Counted from the stretch's first letter, positions 20,803 to 33,289 are shown. The stretch is 37,052 nt of DNA from Rhizopus sp. PT2906 (GCA_025529335.1 JAMYHX010000436.1:1-37052); one strand, 5' to 3'. The notes: generated by a model not told the origin, from the sequence alone. A program made the numbers and translations.

Positions 20803-23800
20803 ATGCCACCGTCTTCCGGTCAACAACTATCGAATAGAGCACAACAAGATATTCCAGACGTTTTTCTTTTAGATGAGCAGAAAATACAGCCGAGTGAAAC
20901 AACAGAAAAGCAGGAACTCTATGTCCTGCAGTGGTTGGCGCAGGTTGAAAGAGAGAGTAAAACAATAGACGTGGTATGGACAGATGGATAATTGCACATA
21001 AACATTCTAATGTCCCCCTTATAAAGGAAACACTGAAAAAGGCACAGCCAATACTTGAAAAAAGCTTGCTTCGACTTATTTCACTCGCTTCAGCCAGACC
21101 ACGCAGACCCATTCGTTTTCTCATCGGACGATGCTACATCATCTTGTACACTCGAGGCGACACACGGACCCTATTTGATACAGTGACAGCACTTCATAGT
21201 CTGATTGCTGCTAATAAAAATATGGACAAGGAGACAAAAATGTAACGATTGGTTCGTTTATGCCCTATTACTGCTGACATTCTTTTTCTTAGTGCGGCTA
21301 TTTCAACAACAGGAGCTATCATGGGAGCGACTGGATCAAAGGTATACAGCTATTTTTATATTCGGCTTTTGTATTCATTGCTTTTTATTGTAGGTTCTTT
21401 CATTATTTGCCGAGACAGCCACCTTGTTTTTAAAAGTGATAAAGAATAGCAATGTAAGTAAAATGGGAGGGATACGAGAAAGAGTCAGAATATAATGTGT
21501 ATGTAGAATCCGCTCATTTTACGGCTCGAAACCATAGCTGCTTTTACTTTATTGTTGAAAGGCGCTGGTAAAGCAGCAACTGAATCCATCTTGAAAGATC
21601 TGATGAAACAACTAAGGCATGGATTGGTTGATAAAGCCCTTGTGATGCGAGCTGCTTCAGCACAGGCAAGTCACCCCTCATAACTTTATCTTTGACATGC
21701 TAACAATGGCAAACTAGTGCTTGCAATCTGTTATTCAACACGCGACACAATCATTTACTCAAGTTGAAATTGAATCTCTCTTACAGCATTGCTTCAAGGC
21801 ATTTGAAAACTCAACCTTTCCAGTCCGTCGATCTGTCTCGTCATTATGTGCAACGATCTTATTATTTACGCAAAGACCAGCTACAGTTGATCCAGCCAAA
21901 CCAAATATCCGGCACGCGACAACAGGAGAAGAGACAGTGCCGACCAAAGCAGAAGATGCGGTCAGCAGCAAGAATGTGACGTTGATGTCTGTTGAAGACA
22001 TGCTCTCTCAGATATCTGGGTGCTACAACCGACCCAACAGTTCTCGTGAGCTCAGGACAGGGTTGATTGAGACTTATGCAACCTTGTTTATTTTGCTTGG
22101 GACGGAGTTTGTAGAGGCCAACTACGATACGATCACCAAACATGTCTTGTGTGAGATATTGGATAAAGAACTATCAGCGTCTGATAGTGCGTATCTTCGA
22201 ACTCAGGTGAACTTTCTTCTTCATCACACCATCAACAAGAAGCTCCTGAGTGAACATGGACAGGCGTTTGCGATTAAAATGCTGACAAATAACTGGATCA
22301 AAAAGTGGCCACCTCTGATGGCGAACCAGGTGGCTCCAAGTAAACAAATCTTGTTGTGTGTGACCAACCTGATATCACAACTCGTATCAGAACTCGAAGG
22401 AGCAGCCAGTTCAGTGCAAGTAAGAAAAGCATCATGAAATGAGAATGTATACTGAGCCCCCTTTTTTTGGCTATTAGGAAGTCATTGTTGAACCTCTCTT
22501 CATTTTGCTGAGTCATCCCAGTTTTGCGGTTCAGATGGCTGCTGTATGGTGCATTCGATGCTTTTGCAACGCATGTCCTTCTAATCTGCTAAAACTTTTA
22601 CCCAAAACGATGAACCTATTGGAAAAGGACTTGAGCAATCTGACCAACCCGACAACGACGACCAAGATATTTCAACGAACGATTGCGTATGCGTACACTG
22701 CTGCTGCCGTCTTGAGTGTCTTTCCTGCTCATCCCATATACACATCATTCGAACTGAGCGCGCGAGCCATGTCACTGTCGAGTCAACTGGTGAAACAAGT
22801 TCACAAGGATCCTAAGATTGCCAGTGTTCAAGTACAGGTTGCGTGGACCTTGATTGGTTCTGTGATGTGCCTGGGACCAAACCTTGTCAAGATCCATCTG
22901 CCACAACTACTACTGCTCTGGAAGAGCGCGTTGCCGAAACCGAGCGGTAAAGAAGTCAATTCGATTCGATCCGAACCTGAGTGGTCCTTTCTGTTTCATA
23001 TCCGTGAATGTGCGATCAGCTCGATCTACAGCTTTTTACTACACAATAGTCAATCGCTCGTCACCCTCGATATCGCCAAACGTATCGCTGCATTACTCAA
23101 CAACACGCTTGCATTCCTGGCTACAGCGCCTGTCACGTTTGCCGCCACCACGCTTTCGCCCTGTGTGCCCTACGAAACAAGATTGATTGACCAGTCTTAC
23201 TGCCTTCGCCGACGCATCTTTCAATGCTTCATCACGCTTCGACCTCACCTACCGACTTACGAGTCCTCACTCAACAGTCTGCTGCGGCATTCACTGACGG
23301 TATTTATCGAGTTGGACAAAATCTCTGCCTCCTCACGTGCTCAACAGCAAGTCACTGCTACCATACCTGGCCAGTTTGTGAGTGTTTGGAATATAGCAGA
23401 CGGGCATGGATGTGGTGTAACGAGCAAGATGCGAGGATACCATGTCGAGATTGTCTCTGCTGTCGAAGACACATATGAAGAAATCAACCGCGGGAAGGAG
23501 TGGATGACAAAGGACAGGTTTGAACGTGTTGAAGAGTTGCTGGAGCGGCCAATGATAGGTTCACTTGAGCTCGACCCGTTTTATGCATACACACACCACG
23601 ACGGCAATAAAAAAAAATCCTACATCCCTCAGCCTGTGTCGCCATCAACCTCGTACGTGGACGCGAGCATTGAGTTATTCGCCACCTTATTCTGTAATCA
23701 GCCTACACCTATTCAAGAGTCCACGTTTGAACTGATGGTCAAGGCCGTAAAGGACCCAAAGCTCGAAAGAAACTCACCTCGTCGTGCAGCCCTCTTGGTC

Positions 23801-26800
23801 AATATCGTTGTTGCTCTGATTGGCGCTTTCAAGCATATGGCGGTCTTATCGAGAAAGAAGAAGGAGGTGATTGGGTTGAGCCCGAAAGCGACACAGCTGC
23901 TTCAGGAAATTTTGATGGAAGTCGTCACTCATCCTGATCCTTATTTAAGAAATGTTGCATGTGAAGCGATTGGACGTCTGACAAACATCGTAGGTGGCAC
24001 GTTTGTTGCCTCACAGATGCAAATTCTAGTCGACCTTGTCGTTAGTAACCGAGATCCGGATGTTCGAGCTGGATGTGCATTGGCGATTGGATACATTTAT
24101 AGTCATGTCGGTGGTATGGCTGCTGCAACGCACTTGAAGACGATCGTTGGTATCCTGTTGTCGCTAAGCAGTGATCCGCATCCGGTGGTCCACGCCTGGG
24201 CACTTGAAGCAATGGCTATGACGGTCAGTGCAGCCGGTTTGATGTTTTCGAGTTATGTCAATAGTACGCTCGGCATGGTGGCCAAGTTATATCTCAGTGA
24301 GACGCACGAGCCTGGAAGTGGGTCGATCGCGGTCAGCAACGCCGGCATGTCTGTTGGATTCACGGCATATCAAGAGTTTGGACGTATCATTTACGAGCTC
24401 ATTGGCACCCTGGGTCCAGAGCTACAGGCTTCGCCCAAAGTGAGAGAGCTTTGCTTGAATATGGTCGAAGAACTCAAGTTGGAACCTGATGAAAGAGTCA
24501 ATGTAGAAGCAATTCGATGTATTCAGCATTTCTTGATGTTTGCACCCAAGTATCTTAATGTTTATGATCTCGTTCCCTACCTCCAGCATCAAATCACAAG
24601 TCTTCATTTGCCGCTGAAACGCGCAGCAGTCACCTGTCTGTATCAGCTAGTACAGCGTGATTCAGAGCTTGTGTTTAAAGCAGCACAGCCTGGTCTTGAT
24701 AGTGAGTTGTTCAAGATGCTTGACACCGATCCACAGCTATCTGATGTCAAGAACGTTATCCGCAACTGGCTACAGGAAACAGCAGTAGCTGAACCTTCGA
24801 TCTGGGTAAACATCACAAAGCGTATCGTGACAGGTACCGCGGTTCCTACATCAACAACGTCGAACACATTGGACAATGATGCAGATAAAAAGTCATTTGA
24901 TGATGAAGAAGATGACGAATTTGGCGATGACGATGCAGATGGATTTGTGGATGAAGATAACACAGATATCACTACCACCGTAGCAGATGCGTCTGGCTTG
25001 ACGGCCAAACTCTCTGTCAATGTCGAGATCCCTCCTCGGTGGCGCACACAACTATTTGCACTTGAATGTCTTCAGCAGACAATCGAGCTCGTGGCTGCAA
25101 GTGGTATTCGCGAACACTTTGATCTCATATTAGCACGTCGTCGTCGACAACAGGCAGGGCTAGGCGACTACCTCGTCTTTCGTGTGCCTGATCTCATTCG
25201 ACTTTCGTTTACAGCTGCAACTGCTCATGTCAATGAACTCAGACTAGCAGGTATTCATTTGTTACGACTCGTGATTGAAAAATTCGCTACGACTGCCGAT
25301 GCTGATCTGGAAGATATGTTGCTCCTTGAACAGTACTCTGCACAAATTGGCGCTGCACTGACGCCTGCCTTTGGTGTCGACTCATCTTCAGAAATTGTTG
25401 CGGCTGCAGTAAAAGTGTGTGCTATCTATGTAAGTAGCGGTATTGTCAAGGACCTATATCAGCTGGGTCGTGTGCTAAAGCTTTTGACATCTGCGCTGGA
25501 CCGCTGTAAAGGGGAAACAAAATTAACAGGTGTAGGAGAGGTCAAAGACTTGAGCTCTCATGCTTCAGTTATGGTCAAACTGGCCGTCTTGAATGCTTGG
25601 GCCGAACTTCAAGTCGCAAGCCAAAGACAAGGTTATCTCAAGCAGATACTGCAGCCCAATCTGAGCGTCCTGTCGTCCATGTGGCTCCGTTCTCTACAGG
25701 ATTATGCGCGTATCCGTTTAGAATCAGATATTGTCGCGTTGTCAAATCGTAATGAACGTATTCAAACAGCGTCGAATAGCAGTATTGATTCAATGTATTC
25801 AGCTGCTACAAAAGACGTTGTGCTACCGTATTACCGTCGCTCATGGCTCAAGATTATGGAAGCAGTGGCTACTCTAGTGGAAACACAAACACCGGCCATG
25901 CTTGAAGCGATAGCAAATAATCCAGACTCGAGAGCGGATGGACAGGCGTCTAATCTGTTTTATATTCTCTTTGGGCTCTGTATCGAAAGTTTGTCACGCG
26001 CGTCCAGCAGCAGCAAAACCGATTCGACGACCATTCCTACCTGTCTGCGTGCTCTCTGTACCTTCATTCAGCCTTCCCTTGCGGGTAATCAGTTTGTGCC
26101 AAAAGCAGTCTTCTTGGAGCTGATGAATGTCTTTGACCGTCTCATTCGAACAGAGAGCTACAAGATTCAAATGATCATTATTGAAACCGCTCAGCGGCTA
26201 GTTCAGAATTATGGTGCTTCGTATCTGTGCGATGACCTGGAGAATGATTCTTCTGAATCCAATGCGTTCCCAACCACGTCAAAGATGTATTATATTTTGA
26301 GAGTCCTCATCAACGTTTTTCTTCAGTATGTTCCTGGGCTATCAACCAAGCGAACGACATTGCCGCCCTCTGATGCCTCGGATAACTTGGCTATATTACT
26401 TAGCTTTTCGCTTGATTCATTTGCTCAGTTGGTAGGAATCACGCCTAGGCAATACAAGGTGGATCTCTTGGCCGTTTGTCTACGGGTATTCTCGGATATC
26501 TTTACAAACGAGAGATTTATACAGACCCTAGCGCCCCGTGCGCTCGTGTCGTTGAAGACTGCCGTTTTCAACTTTGAATCAGACTTGTCACCCACAGATG
26601 TTGTATATTTATCAAAGATTGTTACAGCAACAACGCATACGCTCTTGGGAGACTTTTCTTCGTATGTCTATTGTCTTTATAAAGAGTACACACACTGATC
26701 TGCTTATAGGCTACAATATGAAAAGGAAGAACTGACAACTGCTTCACAAAAGAATAGGTTATTGGCCACAGTACTGGTGATGACAGGTTGTCCTCAAGCC

Positions 26801-27547
26801 ACTTTACATTCGACAGAATCAAGAGCTCAGCTTATCAATGTGCTTAAAATGTGCTTACCGTCCAACAATGCCGAGGTAGATACAATATTTAATCATTTTT
26901 AACTCGTTTTACTTATATATATAGCAGCTATCTGCAACGGCTCATCAGTGCGTCCGTAACTTTATCTCGCTTCCTGAAAAAAAGAATATCCTGTCACTGG
27001 CTACTTTAGGACAGGTCATGGCTAGCTCTTTATTATCTTTTACTATAACTCGCATTGTAGCAGCCAAACATACCGATGACACACTTCCTGTGTTAAATGA
27101 AAATATCAAGACCTTGCTGACACTTTTGAACAGTGTTCAAGAAGAACAACGTAAGAAAGGATATCCTATTTTGGGAAAAAGGTGCTAACCCTCTCTCATC
27201 TATTGATAGAATATTCTGTTCTTTGCATCATTTTACCCACACTAACCATCTTACTGGAAGACCCTCCATACAGTGGAACCGAATCCAAGGTTCATGATGC
27301 ATCTTTGACGCATCTACTCTCGATTGCTACCAATATGCCTGCCGTATTCCGTGAGACCGTATTAAAGCTACCTCATCATATTCGCATCAAACTTGAATCG
27401 GCTATGCGATACAGTATATTAGAAAAACAAAAGCAGCAACAAGAACAACAGCAGCAAATAAAAGAAGAGCAACAGCGTAGAGCAATGAACGAAGATCATA
27501 AGCAGCCAACGATTGCGCTTAAAATGGACTTTAGTCATTTTGGATAA
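20803..27547 (+). CDS. LAA1: HEAT-repeat protein HEATR5/Laa1 (AP-1 accessory, membrane traffic)
   Basis: Very large HEAT-repeat scaffold. The yeast member (Laa1) works with the clathrin adaptor AP-1 at the trans-Golgi/endosome; the animal HEATR5 has a similar trafficking role. Exons: 20803-20973, 21027-21241, 21293-21341, 21394-21453, 21507-21665, 21718-22419, 22478-26661, 26710-26875, 26925-27150, 27210-27547. All join in frame to 2,089 residues, the family length. Family landmarks: MRAASAQCLQSVIQ, FKAFENSTFPVRRSVSSLCA, ILLSHPSFAVQMAAVWCIRC, AWTLIGSVMCLGPNLVKIHL (then PQLLLLWKSALP), YLRNVACEAIGRL, DPDVRAGCALAIGYIYSHVG, DPHPVVHAWALEAMAMTV. An acidic stretch occurs at about 1260-1283 and a Gln/Glu/Lys coiled tail at about 2047-2067. 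Introns are 48-59 nt; the fifth is GC-AG. One 4.2-kb exon holds two thirds of the protein. No damage seen. Confidence 0.93.
21666..21717 (+). other. GC-AG intron within HEATR5
   Basis: The donor is CAG|GCAAGT, a perfect GC-type match to U1, with a GCTAAC branch site and a CTAG acceptor. Removal of 52 nt joins ...RAASAQ to CLQSVIQ in frame, matching the family's conserved order. No GT donor gives the same frame. Confidence 0.8.
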
Positions 27548-29100
27548 TGATGTGTACATACAGAATTAGTTAGATAACGTATTTACCTTTTAATAAAAAT
27601 GGGCGTATTCAATTGAATCTTTTTTACTATTCAAAATATGCTTGCAAACATCGCTTCTGTACACAAGATGAGTAAATTCGGATAATAATGTCTTAGTTTT
27701 GGCGTATTAGAATAAGCTATACATACTGTATGTGCTATTCTCTGAAATGACTATTTTCGGATACTTCCCTTTCACAGAGGCAGCTACTCAAAATATGGCC
27801 ACTGAGATTTGTAGCAAAAGCTACAGTATGCAATGTTCCCTTGTTAATGTGATCCTTTATTCTACCTTCTATATTATACACTTGTTTCCTGTCGTTTGAT
27901 CGTTTTTAACGTTCTTAAGAAAATATTTAGACAGCACAATGCGATATTGGTTCACTTATCTAAACGAACACCAAGGCCAGACGCTTTCTTTTTATACGTG
28001 CTTCAGTATCAATACTAGAGGGCGACTTTTCCTTAAAGCAGTTGTTGTACCTGCTTTCTTGCATCTATTTAATCACTTATGCACAACCATGCATATCTCT
28101 ACCAACTTTAACAAAAATACAGTAATGAAGTAGCATAAAATAAACTTTACAATGAAATAAGTAGACGAAGCGCCACCCATTTCAGTCCTCTCATTGAAAT
28201 ACAAGAACCTAAGGGTGCATTCACTTAATAGTGCATTATTCTTTCTTTTCTCTCTCGAAACATAAAGCAGCGAGAGTACAACTTATAGGCATTTTTCTAA
28301 ATGAGGAAATTCAAATATCTATACTGAAATAGATCAACCACTCTAACAAATAAGACAAGTTTTGCGTCATTGTCATCAGTTCGAGACGCTTGTGTAAAAA
28401 GACTGGTCTCTGACCAAACTGACGGAGAGAATATTTATAAATACATAACGTAATTATTATTACATGATATGTCTGACAACCTAAGCCCTGTTCATGTTAC
28501 AACACGGTGTTTGTAAATATGTGGACTCTTTTCCTCTTTAGCCGTGGATAAATAAAGTAACACAATGTCCAAGTCGGATTTCCTCAATTGGGCTCGTCCA
28601 CGTTAGGGGGTGAGGTTAGGCCAAGTAACGATTTCTGTCAATAGAAATGTTTGTGTTAATGAATGTTGTCTTGACACAAATGATTGTTACCGTGTAACTG
28701 TCACAAAAAGGCAAGGAAATAGAGCAAGATGGCATGATGAGGTTTCCTTTGCATACATGGAAATAAATTGCAAATCAGGCCTTTTATTGTTCTTTGGAAT
28801 ATTGCTCATTTCCCTTCTGTAGCAATTTTTACAATGCAGGATTTGTCAACGGTCTGAAGTTAAGCTTTATTGTAGCTTTTATTTCAAATCAAAGAAAAGA
28901 CCTGCTCGAATTTTGAAACGGTACAGAGCCAAGAAACAGAAAGGTGTTATAGAGAATCCTATAAGATGATAAACGGCTTAAGTAAGCAAAAGGATAGCAG
29001 TAGAATGAAGGATATATATCATTGACAATGGGGATAAATTTACGTGGCAAAATACAATTGGGGTTATAGTGTTTCATGAAGCAGTTTTTCCTCCGATATA
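27548..29100. other. Intergenic, nothing recognised
   Basis: The first about 60 bp are the HEATR5 3' flank with a TAATAAAAATGG polyadenylation-like word at about 27590. Open frames at 27939-28133 and 28610-28822 (the latter without an ATG) show no family pattern. No repeat structure is evident. Confidence 0.5.
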
Positions 29101-29466
29101 CATTACACGCACAAGAAAACCTTCGAGAAGGCTAATGCTACAGGCGCTTCTTGGGCAACTGCCTGTGTCGTCACTATATAACTTTACCTAACCTAAGGCT
29201 GCCCAGTGGGATATTCTTTGATATAAAATTACTCTTGAATGACTTTGGTTCTTTGTTGATAGACTGACAACATAAAAAAAAATACAACAATAACCACATT
29301 TTATCTCTTTCTTTTTGAAGCTTTACTCTGTACCAAGGAGCATGGAAAGATATCCATTCTCTGAGCAGGTTTAGCTTGACGCTGCGCATTGAAAAGGCTT
29401 GTTGACGACATCACAGGTAACGCTTGTAGCATTAACCCTCTCGTAGATTTCCTCGTGCGCATAGTG
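29101..29466. mobile_element. Non-autonomous TIR element, CACTA-like ends, copy 2
   Basis: About 366 bp with inverted ends. Left: CATTACACGCACAAGAAAA, then GGCTAATGCTACAGGCGCTT. Right, read inward on the minus strand: CACTATGCGCACGAGGAAAT, then GGTTAATGCTACAAGCG. Both match the termini of copy 1 at 9426-9826, including the GCTAATGCTAC-GGCGCTTC core and, further in, a shared GTCACTATA word. The short frames crossing it (29174-29389, 29301-29498, minus) are products of the repeat, not genes. Target duplication is not visible. Confidence 0.65.
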
Positions 29467-29765
29467 TTCACCAAAAGATGGCATTTATCAATTTTCATGC
29501 CCTTTTTCCACAGCTGATATGCTTAATTTAATTGAAGACGAAATTACACTTTTCAAACACTTTGAAAATTGCTTGACAAAAGCAAAAGTTCTTGACTGAA
29601 AGTATGAAGGTGCAGAAAGCCAGTTACTTGACTCTGGATCTCATTCTACTGTTGAAAAACTGCTAATTTACAAAAACATGGTTCAATATACAGATCTGTT
29701 TAACCAAGCTGAAAGCTAAAAGTTCTACACTGTACAGTGTTTTTAAAAATTAATGTCGCGCCAAG

Positions 29766-30304
29766 ATGTCGCATTCCTGTATATTTTGTATTGTAAAAAT
29801 TCAATTTTTGCGACATTACTTTCTGGAAATACTGTACTCAGAGACTGAAAACGAAAAAATCGCAAATGTCGTTGAGCATATAGAGTTCTTATCTACAGCT
29901 GCGCCAATCAAAAAGAACTTGAGAGAAAATAAATGGCAAAACGCGTATCAGCACTCTTTAGAGAGTAAAATCGTTAATACTACTGCTACGCAAGAAGAAA
30001 CTTGGATGGCAAGAAAAAAAACTTTGGAAAACTGTCTGTAACAGAAAATTTTACTCATTTTGTTACGTTCTATGATGAAGATGGAATCTTGGGCCGTCAA
30101 AAAGCAGAACTTCCAAAGCGATTTAACAAACGCTTACGCAAAATGAAAGAAGAGACTGGTGCACTTGTACAACCTTTGGTTACTCTTGAAGAATGCAACA
30201 TGTTGAAATTCCCAAATGCAGAAATAAATCTGAAGTTGGAACTCTGCTGTTCTACATGGTACTGCAAGAATAGTTTACTTCAAGTTGCAAATATATCAGA
30301 TTAG
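29766..30304 (+). pseudogene. Coding remnant upstream of the helicase, unknown
   Basis: Two overlapping frames (29766-30041, 30002-30304) with protein-like text such as ATQEETWMARKKTLENCL continuing as KKKNFGKLSVTENFTHFVTF, RFNKRLRKMKEETGALVQPL and VTLEECNMLKFPNAEINLKL. The overlap, in which one frame is continued by the other at about 30000-30040, suggests a single ORF broken by an indel. It may be the N-terminal part or a neighbouring ORF of the helicase element that follows. I do not recognise it. Confidence 0.4.
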
Positions 30305-30436
30305 CTTTGGCTGCGGGTTTTGAGATTTGGTCCAGAAACTCTTTGCTTAATTAAAGACATGGTGAAGACTGGTATCGAATGCACGTATCTCTGTAGCTAG
30401 ATCCTACAACATCAACAACCTTTCAGACATCAATGA

Positions 30437-32030
30437 TTTCGAAAGAGGTCCAGAATTAACGCGATCCGACTAAAGCCCACGAAATTAGCATCAAAAGGCT
30501 GCAGGTTTGTGAGGGAACAGAACAAGAAGTAGAAACTGACTGCTACATTCTATTTAATGCAGCTTGGATTCAGCCAGTATGACATTTTGATCATGTATGG
30601 TATGAAGCGCACAACTGTGAAAGATGCTACCAATATAATGGCTTCCACTGGCACAGCTTTTCCAGGAAAGAGCACAAGTAGCCCCTTTACCTTTGATAAA
30701 TACACTTGACGACATTTACCCCAATTCTGAAGACAGAAAGCACATCTTCCAGAGGTCCAGAAATAACACGAACCGAGCTTGATGTTATGTACAATAATGT
30801 CAATGACTCCCAGAAAAGCATCGTCAACAGAGTAATAATTGAATTGCTATACAACTCGGTAACATTCGTGTCAGGCGCTGCTGGAGCTGGAAAGTCTTAT
30901 ACGCTGAAAATATTCGAAAGGCATTACAAAATATAAGGATACAAGGTAATGACCAGGCAAATTTATTTATTTAAATTTTCTGCTCTAACACTATGAATCA
31001 ATCTATAGTTCTTTAAACTGGCTCCCACTAGTGTTGCTGCATTCAATATCAATGGAATCACGATTCATCTATTCTTTGAAATGGCCGATTCCTCACAAGA
31101 TCCTAACTACTTGAGATTGGGTGAAATCGAGAGGCTATACCCAAAAGTGATGCTTCTGGATGTGATGAATGATGCTTTAATCCGAACAACGCAAAGAGCC
31201 ACAGCAATGGATGGTATCAAAGCAATCTTCTTTTGGTGACGCTGTTCAGCTACTGCCTGTACGTATCAATGAAGGCTTGATTTGGGAAACTCCACTCTAC
31301 AATTTTTCTGCCGTTCTCATTGTATATCCCTATTCGATAAGTGGACCAAAACCTTATTAGTGTGCTCAACAAGGTTCGTGTTTCCAAGTTTGATGAGGAT
31401 GTCATTACGTTCATCAATTCGAGAACTGTGCTCAAAAATAACCTTTCCCAAAAATGTCTGCGCCTCTATACAACAAGAAGTAATGTTGATCGTGCCATTT
31501 TGAAAGAGTTCAAGCGTCTTGAGGGTGAATCGATTTATGTCCCTGCGTTTAATATTTACAATGGTGATTAATCGCAAATCTGCCTCTCATACTTTGAAGG
31601 AAACAAAGCTTCTGGAGGTGCTGCAAATAAACCCAAATATGCCTATTATGTTGTTTCAGGATTTGCAGGTAGGCAGAGGCTGGGTCAATGGTACGTTGGC
31701 AAAGATCACTGAGATTGATGACGAGAATATATTGCTGGTGAAACAAGGAGAAGAAGGTGCTGAAAACTCGCTGTGGATTCTAAAGATTTCAAGATCAATT
31801 GTTGGTACGAGATATGTTAGGACTCAATTGTTCCTGCATTTGCTATGACAGTCCACAAAGCATTACCATTGACTCCGTCGCTATTCATTTGGATCATATG
31901 CCATCTCATGGCCAACTGTACGCTGCAATGTCCCGAGTGCGTAAGGCAGACGATTTGTACTTTTTTTGGTACAGATATACCAGTTAGAATCAAGAGAAAG
32001 TTTGGTGTTAATTTGATGCCATTGATATGA
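30437..32030 (+). pseudogene. Frameshifted PIF1-family helicase remnant
   Basis: Superfamily 1B (PIF1-like) helicase motifs appear in order but in several frames. They are DSQKSIVNRVIIELL, Walker A SGAAGAGKSYTLK (about 30871-30909), KLAPTSVAAFNINGITIHLF (motif Ia), and IKAIFFG with GDAVQLLPV (motif III region, broken by one extra T near 31230). Later come QNLISVLNKVRVSKFDEDVI, CLRLYTTRSNVDRAILKEFK, LQVGRGWVNGTLAKITEIDD, MTVHKALPLT with IDSVAIHLDHMPSHGQLYAA and MSRVRKADDLYFFGTDIP (motifs V/VI). Such helicases accompany Helitrons and also form expanded families in early-diverging fungi. No Rep/HUH nuclease or Helitron terminus is seen. The motif RGPE-(L/I)-TR occurs twice, at about 30444 and 30747. 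Confidence 0.85.
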
Positions 32031-32987
32031 TTGATTACTCTGAACAAAAGCACCAAAGAATACAACAAATTTGAACCTGATTTCCACCAAATCCAAAACA
32101 CTTTTAATACTACTCTTAAACTTCAAAAATATTATACCAAATTCCATCAAATGTAGAGCTTTCAATAACAAATGTATTAAGTAAATCCCATCAAATAACA
32201 AAAAACAATCAATATTCATGCCGTTTCTTTGATTTATTGTAAATAGCTGCTCTTCTTCCTTCAGGACAACTTACTCAAGTGTTCCATATAAGAGATTGGA
32301 ATCAACACAAAAATGTGTGGACTACATGAACTTTAATCAGCATCAAGTATAAAACCTGTTCAAATAGAACAAAATATAGTTGATGTTCAATAAACGCTTT
32401 GGGACGATTTAATAATTACAACATACAATTTTTTTTTCTCATTCTCAAAACGGTGCCACGATTTGCAAACTACAATGTATGGGTCCTTTGGGAAAAAAAA
32501 AAAAAAAAAAAAGGTGTCCATCAAAATACAGTTTATTTTCTACAGCAATGTCGCATCATTCAAACATTAATAATACCCGACATCTTAAAAGTATTCTGGA
32601 AATTCAAAGATTTTATCATCATTCTCCTCCTCTCTTTTGAACTAGATACCCAAATAAGGAATACAGCAACGGGGAAATGTAACATTGTCTGTGATCCCAA
32701 GACGAACAGGGCTTCATTATGTAAAAAATCACAAAGTTTATCGAATTATGGCCCAGAACCATATGTGTCTGTGTGTTGACGTGAGGTTACAAGTGACAAA
32801 TAAAGAAATTATAATTTCTAAGAACATGAGAAAAGAAATCATGGCTAAATAATTACACGGCAAGAGAGGCAGTGTTTAATTTTTGAATCAACCAAACAAA
32901 AAAGATGAGAGGAGGATTATGAGAAAAAGACTATACAAAGAAAAGAGAGAATACACTCGTTTTTTTTTTTCTTTACTATTATCCAAC
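32031..32987. other. Intergenic, downstream of the helicase remnant
   Basis: AT-rich, with a run of about 21 A at 32491-32511. A loosely recurring CCATCAAAT/ACCAAAT(T)CC word is found at 32085-32200. The 126-codon frame at 32399-32779 runs through the poly(A) and is not gene-like. A T9 tract precedes the next gene. Confidence 0.5.
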
Positions 32988-33289
32988 ATGACTACATCCA
33001 ATACCTCACCCGTCAAATTGAACTCCATTTTAAAGCTCTCTCTTTGTAATGAACAAGGTAAATGTCTCTTGTGTTAACCTTGAGCCACAGACTGATTTTT
33101 ATTGTAGTACGATACAAGGGAAGTAAACGCATTTACAATGATTGGCTACTTGAAAGAGTCATTCAATTTATCCATACCCTCGACCTTCCTACACATCAAC
33201 AACGCTCTGTTTATGCTGGTCGTGTTCAAAGATCTCGCCCGCCCTCATCGATTCGAATAAAAAGAAATTCTCCGGTCAGTGACCGTTAA
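32988..33289 (+). CDS. Small two-exon protein, unknown function
   Basis: Exons 32988-33057 and 33108-33289 join across a 50-nt intron (GTAAAT donor, GTTAAC branch, TTGTAG acceptor) to an 83-residue basic protein. The text begins MTTSNTSPVKLNSILKLSLC and continues with YKGSKRIYNDWLLERVIQF and SVYAGRVQRSRPPSSIRIKR. The intron has all splice signals at typical spacing and removes a stop codon, which supports a real gene. A T-rich tract and an ACATG start context precede it. I do not recognise the family; no membrane or signal segment is seen. Arg/Ser-rich C-terminus may be disordered or nucleic-acid binding, but that is a guess. Confidence 0.6.

Noticed and set aside
27151..27209. Possible U12-type intron in HEATR5 (contains ATATCCT near its start)
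   Set aside because: The donor itself is GTAAGA, a normal U2 site; the ATATCCT word begins 10 nt inside the intron, and the branch is an ordinary GCTAAC.
28610..28822. 70-codon Cys-containing frame that could pass for a small secreted protein
   Set aside because: It has no ATG at its start, the hydrophobic stretch is at the wrong end for a signal peptide, and there are no splice or promoter features.
29301..29498. 65-codon basic minus-strand frame
   Set aside because: Most of it is the right terminal repeat of CACTA-like copy 2.
32399..32779. 126-codon frame after the helicase remnant
   Set aside because: It reads through a run of 21 A and shows no family pattern; likely chance.
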